From Clavibacter michiganensis (lineage in GTDB: Bacteria > Actinomycetota > Actinomycetes > Actinomycetales > Microbacteriaceae): 64,000 bases of DNA. The stretch's first letter is position 1; the number at the start of each line of letters is the position of its first letter. Positions 20,890 through 29,002 of this stretch are shown here, piece after piece. The translations under genes and the position numbers were made by a program. The notes under the pieces were generated by a model, which saw nothing but the letters and a program-made list of their open reading frames with translations, ran no database searches and was not told the origin of the DNA. The stretch spans positions 1 to 64,000 of the forward strand of contig NZ_MDJZ01000015.1 in assembly GCF_002151125.1 (NCBI RefSeq), given 5' to 3'.

Positions 20890-21963
20890 ATGGCGCACCA
20901 CCCGCGACGCGACTCGGCCGCAGGCAGCCCCGGCGATCTGCCCGCCGTCTCGTACGTCATGCCGATCCTCAACGAGGCTGCTCACGTCCGCGCGGCCGTC
21001 GAGAGCATGATGCGGCAGGACTACGCCGGCGACTTCGAGGTCGTCCTCGCGCTCGGTCCGAGCACCGACGGCACGACCGAGGTCGTCCGCGAGATGGCAC
21101 GGGCGGATCCGAGGATCACCAGCGTCGACAACCCCACGGGATCCACGCCGGGTGGCCTCAACGCCGCCATCCGCGCCACACGCCACCCCGTGGTGATCCG
21201 CGTCGACGCCCATTCGCTCCTCCCGCGCGACTACACGCGCATCGCCGTGGAGACGCTGCAGGCCACGGGTGCGGACAACGTCGGCGGGCTGATGTCCGCC
21301 GAGGGGCGCACGCCCTTCGAGAAAGCGGTCGCCCGCGCCTACGGCGCACGCGTCGGGCTCGGGGGCACCGCGCACCACGTCGGCGGCAAGGAGGGTCCCG
21401 CGGAGACCGCCTACCTCGGCGCGTTCCGTCGCGAGCGGCTCGTGGAGGTCGGGCTCTTCGACGAGGGCGTGCGTCGCGGCCAGGACTGGGAGCTGAACCG
21501 ACGGCTGCGGCAGAGCGGCGGACTGGTCTGGTTCACGCCGCGGATGAAGGTCACCTACCGTCCGCGCTCCACCCTGCGCTCGCTCGTCCGCCAGTTCTTC
21601 GCGACCGGCCTCTGGCGCGGGGAGCTCGCGCGCCGCTACACGCGGCAGAACTCCGTGCGGTACTTCGTGCCGCCGGTCGCGGTCGCCGGGGTGGCCGCGG
21701 GGCTCGTCCTCGGCACCGCGGGCCTCGTCGGCGCGGCCCTGGGCATGCCGGGACTGCGTCGCCTCGTCGGCGCGTTCGTGGTGCCGGGCGTCTACGCCGG
21801 CTTCGTGCTGGTGAGCACCGTGTCGGTCGCCTCCCGCGACGGGGCCGCGACGATGCTCCGCTTCGCGGCCGTCCTCCCGTCCATCCACTTCAGCTGGGGC
21901 ACCGGCTTCGTCCTCGGGTTCCTCGAGCTCACCGACGACCTCGACGGGCACACGGGCCGATGA
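20890..21963 (+). CDS. GT2 family glycosyltransferase (ExoA-like)
   Basis: Inverting GT-A glycosyltransferase of 357 residues. The nucleotide-sugar fold begins at VSYVMPILNEAAHV (about 20) and includes the metal-binding DAH (a DxD variant, about 107-109) in VIRVDAHSLLP, then GQDWELNRRLRQ (about 197) as the catalytic ED-type region. Two or three hydrophobic segments near the C-terminus (about 258-295 and 298-345) anchor it to the membrane. Its stop overlaps the next ATG. With the CDP-alcohol and TagF-like genes it points to a phosphate-containing cell-wall polymer; the sugar is unknown. Confidence 0.88.
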   Translation: MAHHPRRDSAAGSPGDLPAVSYVMPILNEAAHVRAAVESMMRQDYAGDFEVVLALGPSTDGTTEVVREMARADPRITSVDNPTGSTPGGLNAAIRATRHPVVIRVDAHSLLPRDYTRIAVETLQATGADNVGGLMSAEGRTPFEKAVARAYGARVGLGGTAHHVGGKEGPAETAYLGAFRRERLVEVGLFDEGVRRGQDWELNRRLRQSGGLVWFTPRMKVTYRPRSTLRSLVRQFFATGLWRGELARRYTRQNSVRYFVPPVAVAGVAAGLVLGTAGLVGAALGMPGLRRLVGAFVVPGVYAGFVLVSTVSVASRDGAATMLRFAAVLPSIHFSWGTGFVLGFLELTDDLDGHTGR

Positions 21964-22781
21964 GCGCGGCTCCCGGCACCGGCGACCGCGGCCTGCCCTC
22001 CTCCATCGCGGAGCTGCGGCGGGTCACGCAGCCGCCGGAGGTGCGCCTGCGGGCGAACGCCGAGCACTGGACGGCGCACCTGTACCTCCGCGACCTCTCG
22101 CCGTACCTCACCTGGCTGCTGCTGCGCACGAGGATCAGCGCGAACGGCGTCACGGTCGTCATGATCCTCACGGGCTGGGCCGCCGCCGCCGCGCTCCTCA
22201 TCCCCGGCATCGGCGGGGCGGCGCTCGCGCTGGTGCTCGGACAGCTGCAGATGCTGGTGGACTGCTGCGACGGCGAGGTCGCGCGCTGGCGCCGCACGTC
22301 GTCGCCGGTCGGCCACTTCCTCGACGCGGTGGGGCACTACTCGACCGAGACGCTGATCGCGCTCGCCCTCGGGATCCGCGCGGCCGCGTACCCGTTCGAG
22401 GCGCCGGGCGACCTCCCGTGGACGACCCTGGCGTTCGCCCTGGCGCTCGTCATCGTGCTCAACAAGGCGCTCAACGACATGGTGCGCGTGGCCCGCGCGT
22501 CGGCCGATCTGCCCAAGGCGCCGGTCGGCGCGAGCACGGTCGCATCGCAGCACTCCCTCATCGCGTTCGCGCGGCGGGCGGTGCGCTTCCTCCCGTTCCA
22601 CCGCATGTTCCACTCGGTCGAGCTCACGATCGTCGTGTTCGCGGTCGCGGTCGTCGGCCTCGTGGCCGGCCAGCCGGCGACCGACCGGGTGCTCCTGGTC
22701 GCGCTCGTGCCCCTCGCCCTCCTCGCGCTGGTCGGGCACTTCGTCATGATCGTCACCTCGCGTCGGCTGACCTCCGCGTGA
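21960..22781 (+). CDS. CDP-alcohol phosphatidyltransferase-family protein, last Asp replaced by His
   Basis: A 273-residue membrane enzyme of the family that transfers a phospho-alcohol from a CDP-linked donor. The signature runs D101-CC-D104-G105-EV-A108-R109, eight residues, G118, three residues, D122, three residues, then His126 where the consensus has the fourth Asp, generally proposed as catalytic base. Five or six transmembrane helices surround it. The gene is coupled by ATGA to the glycosyltransferase before it and by GTGA to the one after it. A transfer of glycerol- or inositol-phosphate during polymer synthesis is inferred from context. Confidence 0.85.
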   Translation: MSAAPGTGDRGLPSSIAELRRVTQPPEVRLRANAEHWTAHLYLRDLSPYLTWLLLRTRISANGVTVVMILTGWAAAAALLIPGIGGAALALVLGQLQMLVDCCDGEVARWRRTSSPVGHFLDAVGHYSTETLIALALGIRAAAYPFEAPGDLPWTTLAFALALVIVLNKALNDMVRVARASADLPKAPVGASTVASQHSLIAFARRAVRFLPFHRMFHSVELTIVVFAVAVVGLVAGQPATDRVLLVALVPLALLALVGHFVMIVTSRRLTSA

Positions 22782-23653
22782 CGGGGAGCGTGCCGCGCGT
22801 CGGCGTGGTCATCCTCAGCCAGGGCCGTCGGCCCGCCGGGCTCGCGGCCTCGATCGCCTCCGTGCTGCGCCAAGAGGACGTGACGACGGACGTGGTCGTG
22901 GTCGGCAACGGCTGGGATCCCGTGGGCCTGCCCGACGGGATCCGCGCGCTGCACCTCCCGGAGAACCTGGGCATCCCCGCGGGCCGCAACGCCGGCGTCC
23001 CGCTCGTGGCAGGCGACACGCTGTTCTTCCTCGACGACGACGAGACCGTGCCGAGCGCGACCTTCCTGGCGGACTGCCTCGAGCTGATGCGCCGCGCCGC
23101 CGACGTGGCGCTCGTCCAGCCGCGGATCGTCGACCCCACGGGCGCCGTCACGCCGCGGCGCTGGATCCCGCGCATCCGGAAGGGCGATCCCGCGCGTCCC
23201 AGCGCGGTGATGTCCGTGCTGGAGGGCGCCGTCGTCGTCCGCCGGGACGCGTTCGAACGGGCCGACGGGTGGGCGGGGGAGTTCTTCTACGCCCACGAGG
23301 GGATCGAGCTGGCCTGGCGGATCTGGGACCAGGGCATGCGCGCCTGGTACGCGGGCGACCTCGTCGCCCACCACCCCGCCGTCGCCCCCACTCGCCACGC
23401 GGAGTACCACCGCCTCAACGCGCGCAACCGCGTGTGGCTCGCCCGGCGCAACCTGCCCCTGCCGCTCGTGCCCGTGTACGTCGGGTCGTGGACCGCCGTG
23501 CAGCTGCTCCGCAGCGTCCGTAACAGGGACGGCATCGGCACCTGGCTGCGCGGCTGGCGGGAGGGCTGGACCACCTCGCCAGGACCGCGCCGTCCGATGT
23601 CGTGGAGCACCGTCGTCCGCATGGCGCGCGCGGGCAGGCCGCCCGTCATCTGA
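22778..23653 (+). CDS. GT2 family glycosyltransferase
   Basis: A 291-residue GT-A enzyme. VGVVILSQGRRPAGLAASI starts the fold, NLGIPAGRNAGV lies about residue 66-77, and the metal motif is LDDDE (about 88-92). FFYAHEGIELAWRIWDQG (about 169-186) corresponds to the acceptor/catalytic region. No transmembrane helix is evident, so it is probably cytoplasmic. The GTG start at 22778 overlaps the upstream stop. It resembles rhamnosyl- and galactosyl-type transferases of cell-wall polymers, without a firm substrate. Confidence 0.87.
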   Translation: MTGSVPRVGVVILSQGRRPAGLAASIASVLRQEDVTTDVVVVGNGWDPVGLPDGIRALHLPENLGIPAGRNAGVPLVAGDTLFFLDDDETVPSATFLADCLELMRRAADVALVQPRIVDPTGAVTPRRWIPRIRKGDPARPSAVMSVLEGAVVVRRDAFERADGWAGEFFYAHEGIELAWRIWDQGMRAWYAGDLVAHHPAVAPTRHAEYHRLNARNRVWLARRNLPLPLVPVYVGSWTAVQLLRSVRNRDGIGTWLRGWREGWTTSPGPRRPMSWSTVVRMARAGRPPVI

Positions 23654-23738
23654 TCGTGACCCCCACCCGCTCGGTCACGATCGCACACCGTTCCGCGCCC
23701 CCGACCGGGGCTCGTCGGGAGGGGCGTGGAACGCTGGC

Positions 23739-23744
23739 TACGGT
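23739..23744 (+). promoter_or_regulatory. -10 hexamer TACGGT, tagF-like gene
   Basis: TACGGT, 6-base spacer, then ATG of the TagF-like gene; leaderless arrangement. It implies a separate transcript for this gene despite the neighbouring operon. Confidence 0.55.
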
Positions 23745-23750
23745 GGACGC

Positions 23751-25037
23751 ATGGGTCTCCTGAACGACGCTCGCCTCGGCGTGCGCGCTGTCCGATCGCT
23801 GATCCAGCAGCGCCGAGCGCGCGGGAACCTGCAGCGCAAGCTCGCGCTCCGCGCCCCGTCGCCGCAGGGCGAGTACCGCATCGCCGTGTACTTCGCCGAC
23901 TCCGCCGTGAACATGTACCAGATCCGGCAGTGGTACCGCCCTCTCGTCGAGCTGGCACGCACGCACCCGGTCGTCATCCTCAGCCGCCACCCGAGCGGGG
24001 CGAACGCGCTCCTCGACGAGAGCCCCCTGCCGGTCGAGTACGTGCGCCGCGTGGCGGACCTCGAGCGGGTCATCGGCGAGCAGGACATCCGCATCGTGCT
24101 CTACGTCAACCAGAACACCCGCAACTTCCAGATGATGCGGTACGGGCGCCGCTGGCACGTCTTCGTCAACCACGGCGAGTCCGACAAGATGTACATGACC
24201 ACCAACCAGTTCAAGGCGTACGACTACAGCCTCATCGCCGGCGACGCCGCCCGGGCCCGGCTCGGCAAGGTGCTGTGGGACTACGACCTCGACCGTCGCG
24301 CGATCCCCATCGGCCGCCCGCAGGCGGACCACTACTCCGGGGAGCTGCCGTACGCACCCGACGACCGCACCGTCGTGCTCTACGCCCCCACCTGGGAGGG
24401 CGACCGCGCCGCGGCCGCGTACGGGTCCATCGCGTCGCACGGGGTGGCGCTCGTCCGCGACCTCATCGCGACCGGCCGGCACCGCATCGTCTACCGTCCG
24501 CACCCGCGATCCGGCGTCGTCGATCCCGAGTACGCGCGCGCGAACCGCGAGATCGCCGCCATGCTCGAGCGGGCGAACGCGCAGGACCCGGCGGCCCAGC
24601 ACGTCGTCGACCGCTCACGGGAGCTCGCCTGGCAGCTGTCCGCCGCGGACCTCGCCATCGTCGACATCTCCGCGATGGTCTACGACCGCCTCGCGGCCGG
24701 GCGTCCGCTCATGGTGACGCGCCCCGTGCGCCCCGAGGCGCAGATCGACACCGACGGCTACCTGTCCGACTGCGAGTGGCTGACCGCGGACGACGCGCAG
24801 GACATCGTCGCCCGGCTCGACGCGCTGCAGCACGACGCCGCGGCGGACCGCCGGCTCGCGGCGTGGGTCCGGCACTACTTCGGCGACACGTCCCCCGGTG
24901 CCGCGACCGCGCGCTTCCACGGGGCCGTCGAGCACCTGATGGGGGAGTGGGACCGCCACGCGGCGCTCCACGCCCGGGACGGCGAGGCCGCGACGCCGAC
25001 CGACGACCAGGTGGACGACGAGGACGAGGAGTCCTGA
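23751..25037 (+). CDS. CDP-glycerol:polyol glycerophosphotransferase-like protein (TagF-like)
   Basis: A 428-residue protein resembling TagB/TagF enzymes that add glycerol phosphate during wall teichoic acid synthesis. The C-terminal GT-B half contains VVLYAPTWEGD (about 204-214), RIVYRPHPRSG (about 244-254) with the conserved HP, and LAIVDISAMVYDRLAAGRP (about 302-320), where DISA corresponds to the family's DYSS. The N-terminus HVFVNHGESDK resembles the acceptor domain. It ends in an acidic tail (DDQVDDEDEES). It lies 97 bases after the second glycosyltransferase gene. Confidence 0.86.
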   Translation: MGLLNDARLGVRAVRSLIQQRRARGNLQRKLALRAPSPQGEYRIAVYFADSAVNMYQIRQWYRPLVELARTHPVVILSRHPSGANALLDESPLPVEYVRRVADLERVIGEQDIRIVLYVNQNTRNFQMMRYGRRWHVFVNHGESDKMYMTTNQFKAYDYSLIAGDAARARLGKVLWDYDLDRRAIPIGRPQADHYSGELPYAPDDRTVVLYAPTWEGDRAAAAYGSIASHGVALVRDLIATGRHRIVYRPHPRSGVVDPEYARANREIAAMLERANAQDPAAQHVVDRSRELAWQLSAADLAIVDISAMVYDRLAAGRPLMVTRPVRPEAQIDTDGYLSDCEWLTADDAQDIVARLDALQHDAAADRRLAAWVRHYFGDTSPGAATARFHGAVEHLMGEWDRHAALHARDGEAATPTDDQVDDEDEES

Positions 25038-25046
25038 GCCTCCCGA

Positions 25047-25070
25047 GGGCACCGCGTCGAGGCGGTGCCC
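25047..25070. terminator. Bidirectional terminator between convergent genes
   Basis: GGGCACCGC and GCGGTGCCC form a perfect 9-bp stem with a 6-base loop in the 43-bp gap between two converging genes. It can serve both strands. Confidence 0.75.
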
Positions 25071-25080
25071 GACGGAGGGG

Positions 25081-25830
25081 TCAGCCCTTCGCGGCCTTCT
25101 TCTCGGCGACGCGGATGACGCGGGGCTTGCGCTGCGGCACCGCCAGCTCGTCGGGGAACCCGGCGGGGGCGGGTCCGAAGGCCTGACGTGAGCTGGCCAC
25201 GATCTTGCCGCCGAGCATCCGGTTGCCCGCGCCGCCGATGACGGCGCCGATGCCGAACGGCACCGCGCGGCCGATGGCGCTCGCGCTCTGGTTCACCACG
25301 AAGCGCTTGATGAACGCGCGCTTGATGCGATCGGCGACGGGGCCGATGGCGAACGAGGGCAGGCCCGACGTGATGGCGCGCCCCCAGTTCGCGTTCCGGT
25401 CGACGGGCTGGCCGGAGAACTGGCCCGTGAACTGCTGGATCACCTGGGCTCCCGGGGCGCCGAGCATCATCGTCATGACCAGGGCGCGGGCGCGGGCCGG
25501 ATCCTCGACGGAGATGCCGTGGACCTCGGTGATCGACTGGGCGAACAGGGCGCTCGCCTCGAGGAAGCCTGCCGTCTCGACGCCCGTGAGCGCGAGGGAG
25601 ACGCCGGTGCCGACGCCCGGGATCACCGCGCTGGCGCCGACGGCGGCACCACCCGCGGTGACGGCGGCGAGGAAGCGCTTCTCGAGGATGGCGATGATCC
25701 GGTCGGGCGACGCCTCCGGGTGGCGCGCGCGGATCGAGCGGATGTGGGCGAGCACGACGGGGCGCTGCACGGACAGGAGACGATCTATGCCGGTGGCCAC
25801 GGTCGGGTCGAGCTCGGGAGCGTCCTTCAT
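25081..25830 (-). CDS. Uncharacterised glycine-rich amphipathic protein
   Basis: A 249-residue protein that I cannot assign with confidence; it loosely recalls EcsC-like proteins. It has glycine/alanine-rich weakly hydrophobic stretches (AAVTAGGAAVGASAVIPGVG, about 55-75; FGIGAVIGGAGNRMLGG, about 196-212) and a lysine-rich C-terminus (VAEKKAAKG). The start is supported by TAGGCT exactly 6 bases upstream of the ATG. It sits, on the opposite strand, between the two halves of the glycopolymer locus. Confidence 0.7.
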   Translation of the reverse strand: MKDAPELDPTVATGIDRLLSVQRPVVLAHIRSIRARHPEASPDRIIAILEKRFLAAVTAGGAAVGASAVIPGVGTGVSLALTGVETAGFLEASALFAQSITEVHGISVEDPARARALVMTMMLGAPGAQVIQQFTGQFSGQPVDRNANWGRAITSGLPSFAIGPVADRIKRAFIKRFVVNQSASAIGRAVPFGIGAVIGGAGNRMLGGKIVASSRQAFGPAPAGFPDELAVPQRKPRVIRVAEKKAAKG

Positions 25831-25836
25831 GCTCCG

Positions 25837-25842
25837 AGCCTA
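25837..25842 (-). promoter_or_regulatory. -10 hexamer TAGGCT
   Basis: TAGGCT on the minus strand, 6-base spacer, then ATG at 25830; leaderless arrangement. Confidence 0.6.
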
Positions 25843-25983
25843 CGCGGGGGACCTGCGTCGTTCGTCCCCTCGTCGTCCACCGGATGCCCGCCCGGCGTCG
25901 CGAGTGTCCGCACAAGAACGGGCACATGCGCATGGGGCGCCCGCGCTCTGGTCATTCCTCCATGTGGCGGATAGGCATGTGAC

Positions 25984-26307
25984 ATGGTATCCACCGTCTC
26001 CGACGCCGCCGCCGAGTTCGGCTCCCGGGTGCGCGAGCAGCGCCAGCGAATCGGCATCAGCCAGGAGACGCTCGCGGAGCTCTCCGGCATCCACTGGACC
26101 GCCCTCGGGAAGATCGAGCGCGGGCAGCGGAACCCGAGCCTGCGCAACATCATCAAGATCGCGAGCGGCCTCGACGTGGACGCCGGGCTGCTCGTGACGG
26201 GCCTGACCGCCGACATGCTGCCGAAGGACGACGGGGACTCGCCCGCCGACCTGATCCGGCTCGAGCGGGAGCGCGACCGGCGCGGCACGACTCCCGTCAG
26301 AAGCTGA
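25984..26307 (+). CDS. XRE-family helix-turn-helix regulator
   Basis: A 107-residue DNA-binding protein. The HTH domain occupies about residues 10-70 (FGSRVREQRQRIGISQETLA then ELSGIHWTALGKIERGQRNPSLRNIIKIASGL). A short acidic/basic tail (SPADLIRLERERDRRG) follows, with no effector domain. TAGGCA, one base from the TAGGCT found at other genes here, ends 6 bases before the ATG. It may regulate neighbouring glycopolymer genes, but no operator is apparent. Its 3' end overlaps the converging gene by 11 bases. Confidence 0.85.
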   Translation: MVSTVSDAAAEFGSRVREQRQRIGISQETLAELSGIHWTALGKIERGQRNPSLRNIIKIASGLDVDAGLLVTGLTADMLPKDDGDSPADLIRLERERDRRGTTPVRS

Positions 26308-26608
26308 CCCGCCACAGGTACTCGCCCCCGTCCGGCCGGAACCAGCGCACCACGAGGATCGTGTCGAGCGCGAGGTCGTCGCCGCGGATGGTGGTGGACA
26401 GCCGTTCGCCCGGGCGGACGGTGACGGGCGCCCGCGACAGCATGGTGCCGGATCCGAGCAGGTGCAGCGAGATGGCGTGCAGGACCTCGTCGCCCACGTT
26501 GACCAGCGCGAAGCGCGGCCTCTCCAGCGTGCGGTCGAAGTGCCAGGGGACGCGGTAGGCGGGCTCGGGGTCGGGACGGGCGGGCAGGGGCGGGACGGGT
26601 CGCAGCAT
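26297..26608 (-). CDS. Small hypothetical protein, beta-rich
   Basis: A 103-residue protein with no recognised family. The first 20 residues are proline-rich; the rest alternates hydrophobic and polar residues as in a beta-sandwich (FALVNVGDEVLHAISLHLLG; TILVVRWFRPDGGEYLWRV). No signal peptide or transmembrane helix. The start is backed by TACCGT 6 bases before the ATG. It converges on and overlaps the XRE gene by 11 bases. Confidence 0.65.
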   Translation of the reverse strand: MLRPVPPLPARPDPEPAYRVPWHFDRTLERPRFALVNVGDEVLHAISLHLLGSGTMLSRAPVTVRPGERLSTTIRGDDLALDTILVVRWFRPDGGEYLWRVSF

Positions 26609-26614
26609 GCGTGC

Positions 26615-26620
26615 ACGGTA
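26615..26620 (-). promoter_or_regulatory. -10 hexamer TACCGT
   Basis: TACCGT on the minus strand, 6-base spacer, then ATG at 26608; supports translation of the small hypothetical gene. Confidence 0.5.
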
Positions 26621-26693
26621 GGTGCGGCGTGCGACGTGCGGGGTCGCGGGCCTGTGGAAGGGCCGTGGTGGGGAGGAGGGGAGCCCCGCCGCC

Positions 26694-27473
26694 CTACGGG
26701 ACGGTCGGAGCCGGCGGGTTGTGGTCTGCGTCGTACGCGTCCAGCACCTGGCCGATCGGGCCGTCGAGCACGAGGGCGCCCTTGTCGAGGTACAGGCCGC
26801 GCGTGCAGAACCGTCGGAGGTCGCGCTCGTTGTGCGAGACGAAGAAGAGCGTGCGCCCTTCCGCGAGCATCTCCTCGATCCGGTCGTAGCACTTCTGCCG
26901 GAACGCGCGGTCGCCCACGGCGAGCACCTCGTCGACGAGGAGGACCGGCTCGTCGAGCCGTGAGATCACCGCGAACGCGATGCGCACCTTCATCCCGCTC
27001 GAGAGGTGCTTGTACGGGGTGTCGACGAAGTCGGGGATCTCCGCGAAGTCGATGATCTCGTCGAACCGCGCGTCGATCTCGGCCTTGGACATGCCGTGGA
27101 GGCCCGCCGTGAGGTAGATGTTGTCGCGCACCGTGAGGTCGTTCACGAACCCGCCCGTGATCTCGATGAGCGGCGCGACCCCCGCGTGGACCCCGATGGT
27201 CCCCTCGTCCGCGATGAGCACCTCGGCGACGAGCTTGAGGAGCGTCGACTTCCCCTGGCCGTTGCGGCCGACCACGCCGATCGCCTCGCCCTCGCGCACC
27301 TCGAACGAGACGTGGCGCAGCGCCCAGAACTCGCCCGGCCGCGCGCGGCGCGCGGATCCGGCGAAGAGGTCCTTGAAGCTCCGGCGGGACTTGCGGTTGC
27401 GGCGGAAGCGGATGCCGGCGTCCTCTACCGAGAGGACCGTCCGTGCGCCTGGCTGCGGATGCGCGGCTCCCAT
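26694..27473 (-). CDS. Polysaccharide/teichoic acid ABC exporter, ATPase (TagH/Wzt-like)
   Basis: ATPase of 259 residues. Walker A GRNGQGKST (about 75-83), Q-loop region ITGGFVNDLTV, signature HLSSGMKVRIAF (about 158-169) and Walker B VLLVDEVLAVGD (about 178-189) match the KpsT/Wzt/TagH subfamily. It ends at about 259 residues without the cargo-binding C-terminal domain of long Wzt proteins. The ATG overlaps the permease stop, so both parts of the exporter are coupled. It presumably exports the polymer made by the genes at 20.9-25.0 kb. Confidence 0.92.
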   Translation of the reverse strand: MGAAHPQPGARTVLSVEDAGIRFRRNRKSRRSFKDLFAGSARRARPGEFWALRHVSFEVREGEAIGVVGRNGQGKSTLLKLVAEVLIADEGTIGVHAGVAPLIEITGGFVNDLTVRDNIYLTAGLHGMSKAEIDARFDEIIDFAEIPDFVDTPYKHLSSGMKVRIAFAVISRLDEPVLLVDEVLAVGDRAFRQKCYDRIEEMLAEGRTLFFVSHNERDLRRFCTRGLYLDKGALVLDGPIGQVLDAYDADHNPPAPTVP

Positions 27474-28297
27474 CAGATCTCCTTCAGGACGGCGGGCAGC
27501 GAGCGGCGGAAGACGAGCGAGCCGATGAGGACCAGGGCCGCGGAGATGGCCGCGCTCACGCCGACGGCGTACCAGTCGAGCTCCGCGGGGAAGAACGCCG
27601 ACCGGTACAGGCCGAAGACGCCGGTGAGGGGGTTGAGCGCCGCCCACGGGTGCAGCTCCTCGGGCAGGTCCCGCGAGGAGTACACGATGGGGGAGGCGTA
27701 GAAGAGGAACCGCAGCACGAGCTTCACCGCGCGCTCGAGGTCGCGGAAGAAGACCACGAGCGGCGAGATGATCAACCCGATCCCGAGGAGGAGCGCCGAC
27801 TGGATGAGCACGGCCAGCGGGAACAGCAGCACGTGCACGTCGAGGCGCGCGCCCGCGACGATCGCGAAGACGGCGAGCACGGGCAGGCTGGCGACGAACT
27901 CGAAGCCCTTCGCGAGCACGAGCCGCAGCACCCAGATCGTGCGGGGGATCCGGGTCGAGCGCACGAGCTTCGCCTGGGAGCTGAAGGCCTTCGTGAAGTC
28001 GCTCGTCGCCCCCGTGAACCACATCCACGGCAGGAGCGCCGCCAGCAGGAAGACGATATACGGCTCCGCGCCGACGTCGCGCTGGAAGACGACGGTGAAG
28101 ACGAACCAGTAGATGCCCGACATGACGAGCGGGTCGAGGATCGACCAGAACCAGCCGAGCGCGCTCGTCGAGTAGCGGACCTTGAGGTCGCGCGTGGTGA
28201 GGAGCCACAGCGAGCGGCGGTAGCGGGCCGCGGGGGTGCGGGACGCGCGACCGGGGCGGGCGGCATCGGGCACGGCGGGGATCCTCTGCATCAGCAT
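27473..28297 (-). CDS. Polysaccharide/teichoic acid ABC exporter, permease (TagG/Wzm-like)
   Basis: A 274-residue ABC-2 permease with six transmembrane helices. RRSLWLLTTRDLKVRYSTSALGWFWSILDPL at the N-terminus is the amphipathic gate-helix region typical of TagG/Wzm/KpsM permeases. The last helix ends with VFRRSLPAVLKEI. ATG at 28297 has CGGGG before it; a second ATG two codons later is possible. It is followed by its ATPase and preceded by the nucleotidyltransferase gene with a 12-bp gap, so the three form an operon. Confidence 0.92.
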   Translation of the reverse strand: MLMQRIPAVPDAARPGRASRTPAARYRRSLWLLTTRDLKVRYSTSALGWFWSILDPLVMSGIYWFVFTVVFQRDVGAEPYIVFLLAALLPWMWFTGATSDFTKAFSSQAKLVRSTRIPRTIWVLRLVLAKGFEFVASLPVLAVFAIVAGARLDVHVLLFPLAVLIQSALLLGIGLIISPLVVFFRDLERAVKLVLRFLFYASPIVYSSRDLPEELHPWAALNPLTGVFGLYRSAFFPAELDWYAVGVSAAISAALVLIGSLVFRRSLPAVLKEI

Positions 28298-28309
28298 CCC
28301 CGAGGCGGT

Positions 28310-29002
28310 CTAGACGAAGAGGTTGGCCCTCTCGAGGTCCTCCGCGAAGTCGACCTCGACCGCGTACAGGTCGGAGATGTCTACCGGTTCGACGAGCAGG
28401 GAGTCCTGCTCGATCGCCAACTCTATTCCACGCTCGAAGTAGTCCTGGTCGCCGACGCGGGCGAGCTGGCGGATGAGCACGCTCTTGTCGGCGCGCGACA
28501 CGTAGTTGATGCCGACCGCCTCGCCGAGGCCGCCCTTCACCGTCTTCGACAGCTCGCGGATGTAGCCCTCGGGGCTCGTCGTGTACTTGACCTCCTCGTC
28601 GGAGACGCGGGAGGTGTTGACCGTGACGAATGACTGGTCGCGCGCGATCATGGCGGCGGCGCGGCGCAGGATCATCGGGTCGAAGACGACGTCGCCGTTC
28701 ATCCAGAGGACGCCGCCGGGGCCGGAGGCGCGGAGGGCGCGGAGCAGGCTCTTCGACGTGTTCGTCTGGTCGTACTGCTCGTTGTAGATGTAGTCGGCGT
28801 CCGGGAAGGCGTCGATGATGTGGTCGAGCTTGTAGCCGACGACGATGCTGACCTTGGCGTCGTCGCCGAGGCCGAAGCGGATGTTGTCGAACTGCTGGCC
28901 CATGATGGTGCGGCCGTCGCTGAGCTCGGTGAGGGGCTTGGGGAGGCTGCGTCCGAGACGGCTGCCCATGCCTGCCGCCAGGATGACTACCTGCGTGGTC
29001 AT
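28310..29002 (-). CDS. Nucleotidyltransferase (CTP-type, LicC-like)
   Basis: A 230-residue NTP transferase. The N-terminal VILAAGMGSRLGRSLPKPL is the nucleotide-binding signature of the sugar/alcohol-phosphate nucleotidyltransferases; WMNGDVVFDP carries the metal-binding Asp and VEVDFAEDLERA the second metal site near the C-terminus. The size fits small cytidylyltransferases such as LicC or TarI-like enzymes. Because two neighbouring enzymes use CDP-alcohols, it probably makes the CDP donor, an inference from context. GGAGA lies 4 bases before the ATG, which overlaps the stop of a possible 35-codon upstream frame. Confidence 0.87.
   Translation of the reverse strand: MTTQVVILAAGMGSRLGRSLPKPLTELSDGRTIMGQQFDNIRFGLGDDAKVSIVVGYKLDHIIDAFPDADYIYNEQYDQTNTSKSLLRALRASGPGGVLWMNGDVVFDPMILRRAAAMIARDQSFVTVNTSRVSDEEVKYTTSPEGYIRELSKTVKGGLGEAVGINYVSRADKSVLIRQLARVGDQDYFERGIELAIEQDSLLVEPVDISDLYAVEVDFAEDLERANLFV

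Noticed and set aside
20826-20890. Possible riboswitch in the leader of the first glycosyltransferase
   Set aside because: The leader is only about 55 bases and shows no conserved structure I recognise.
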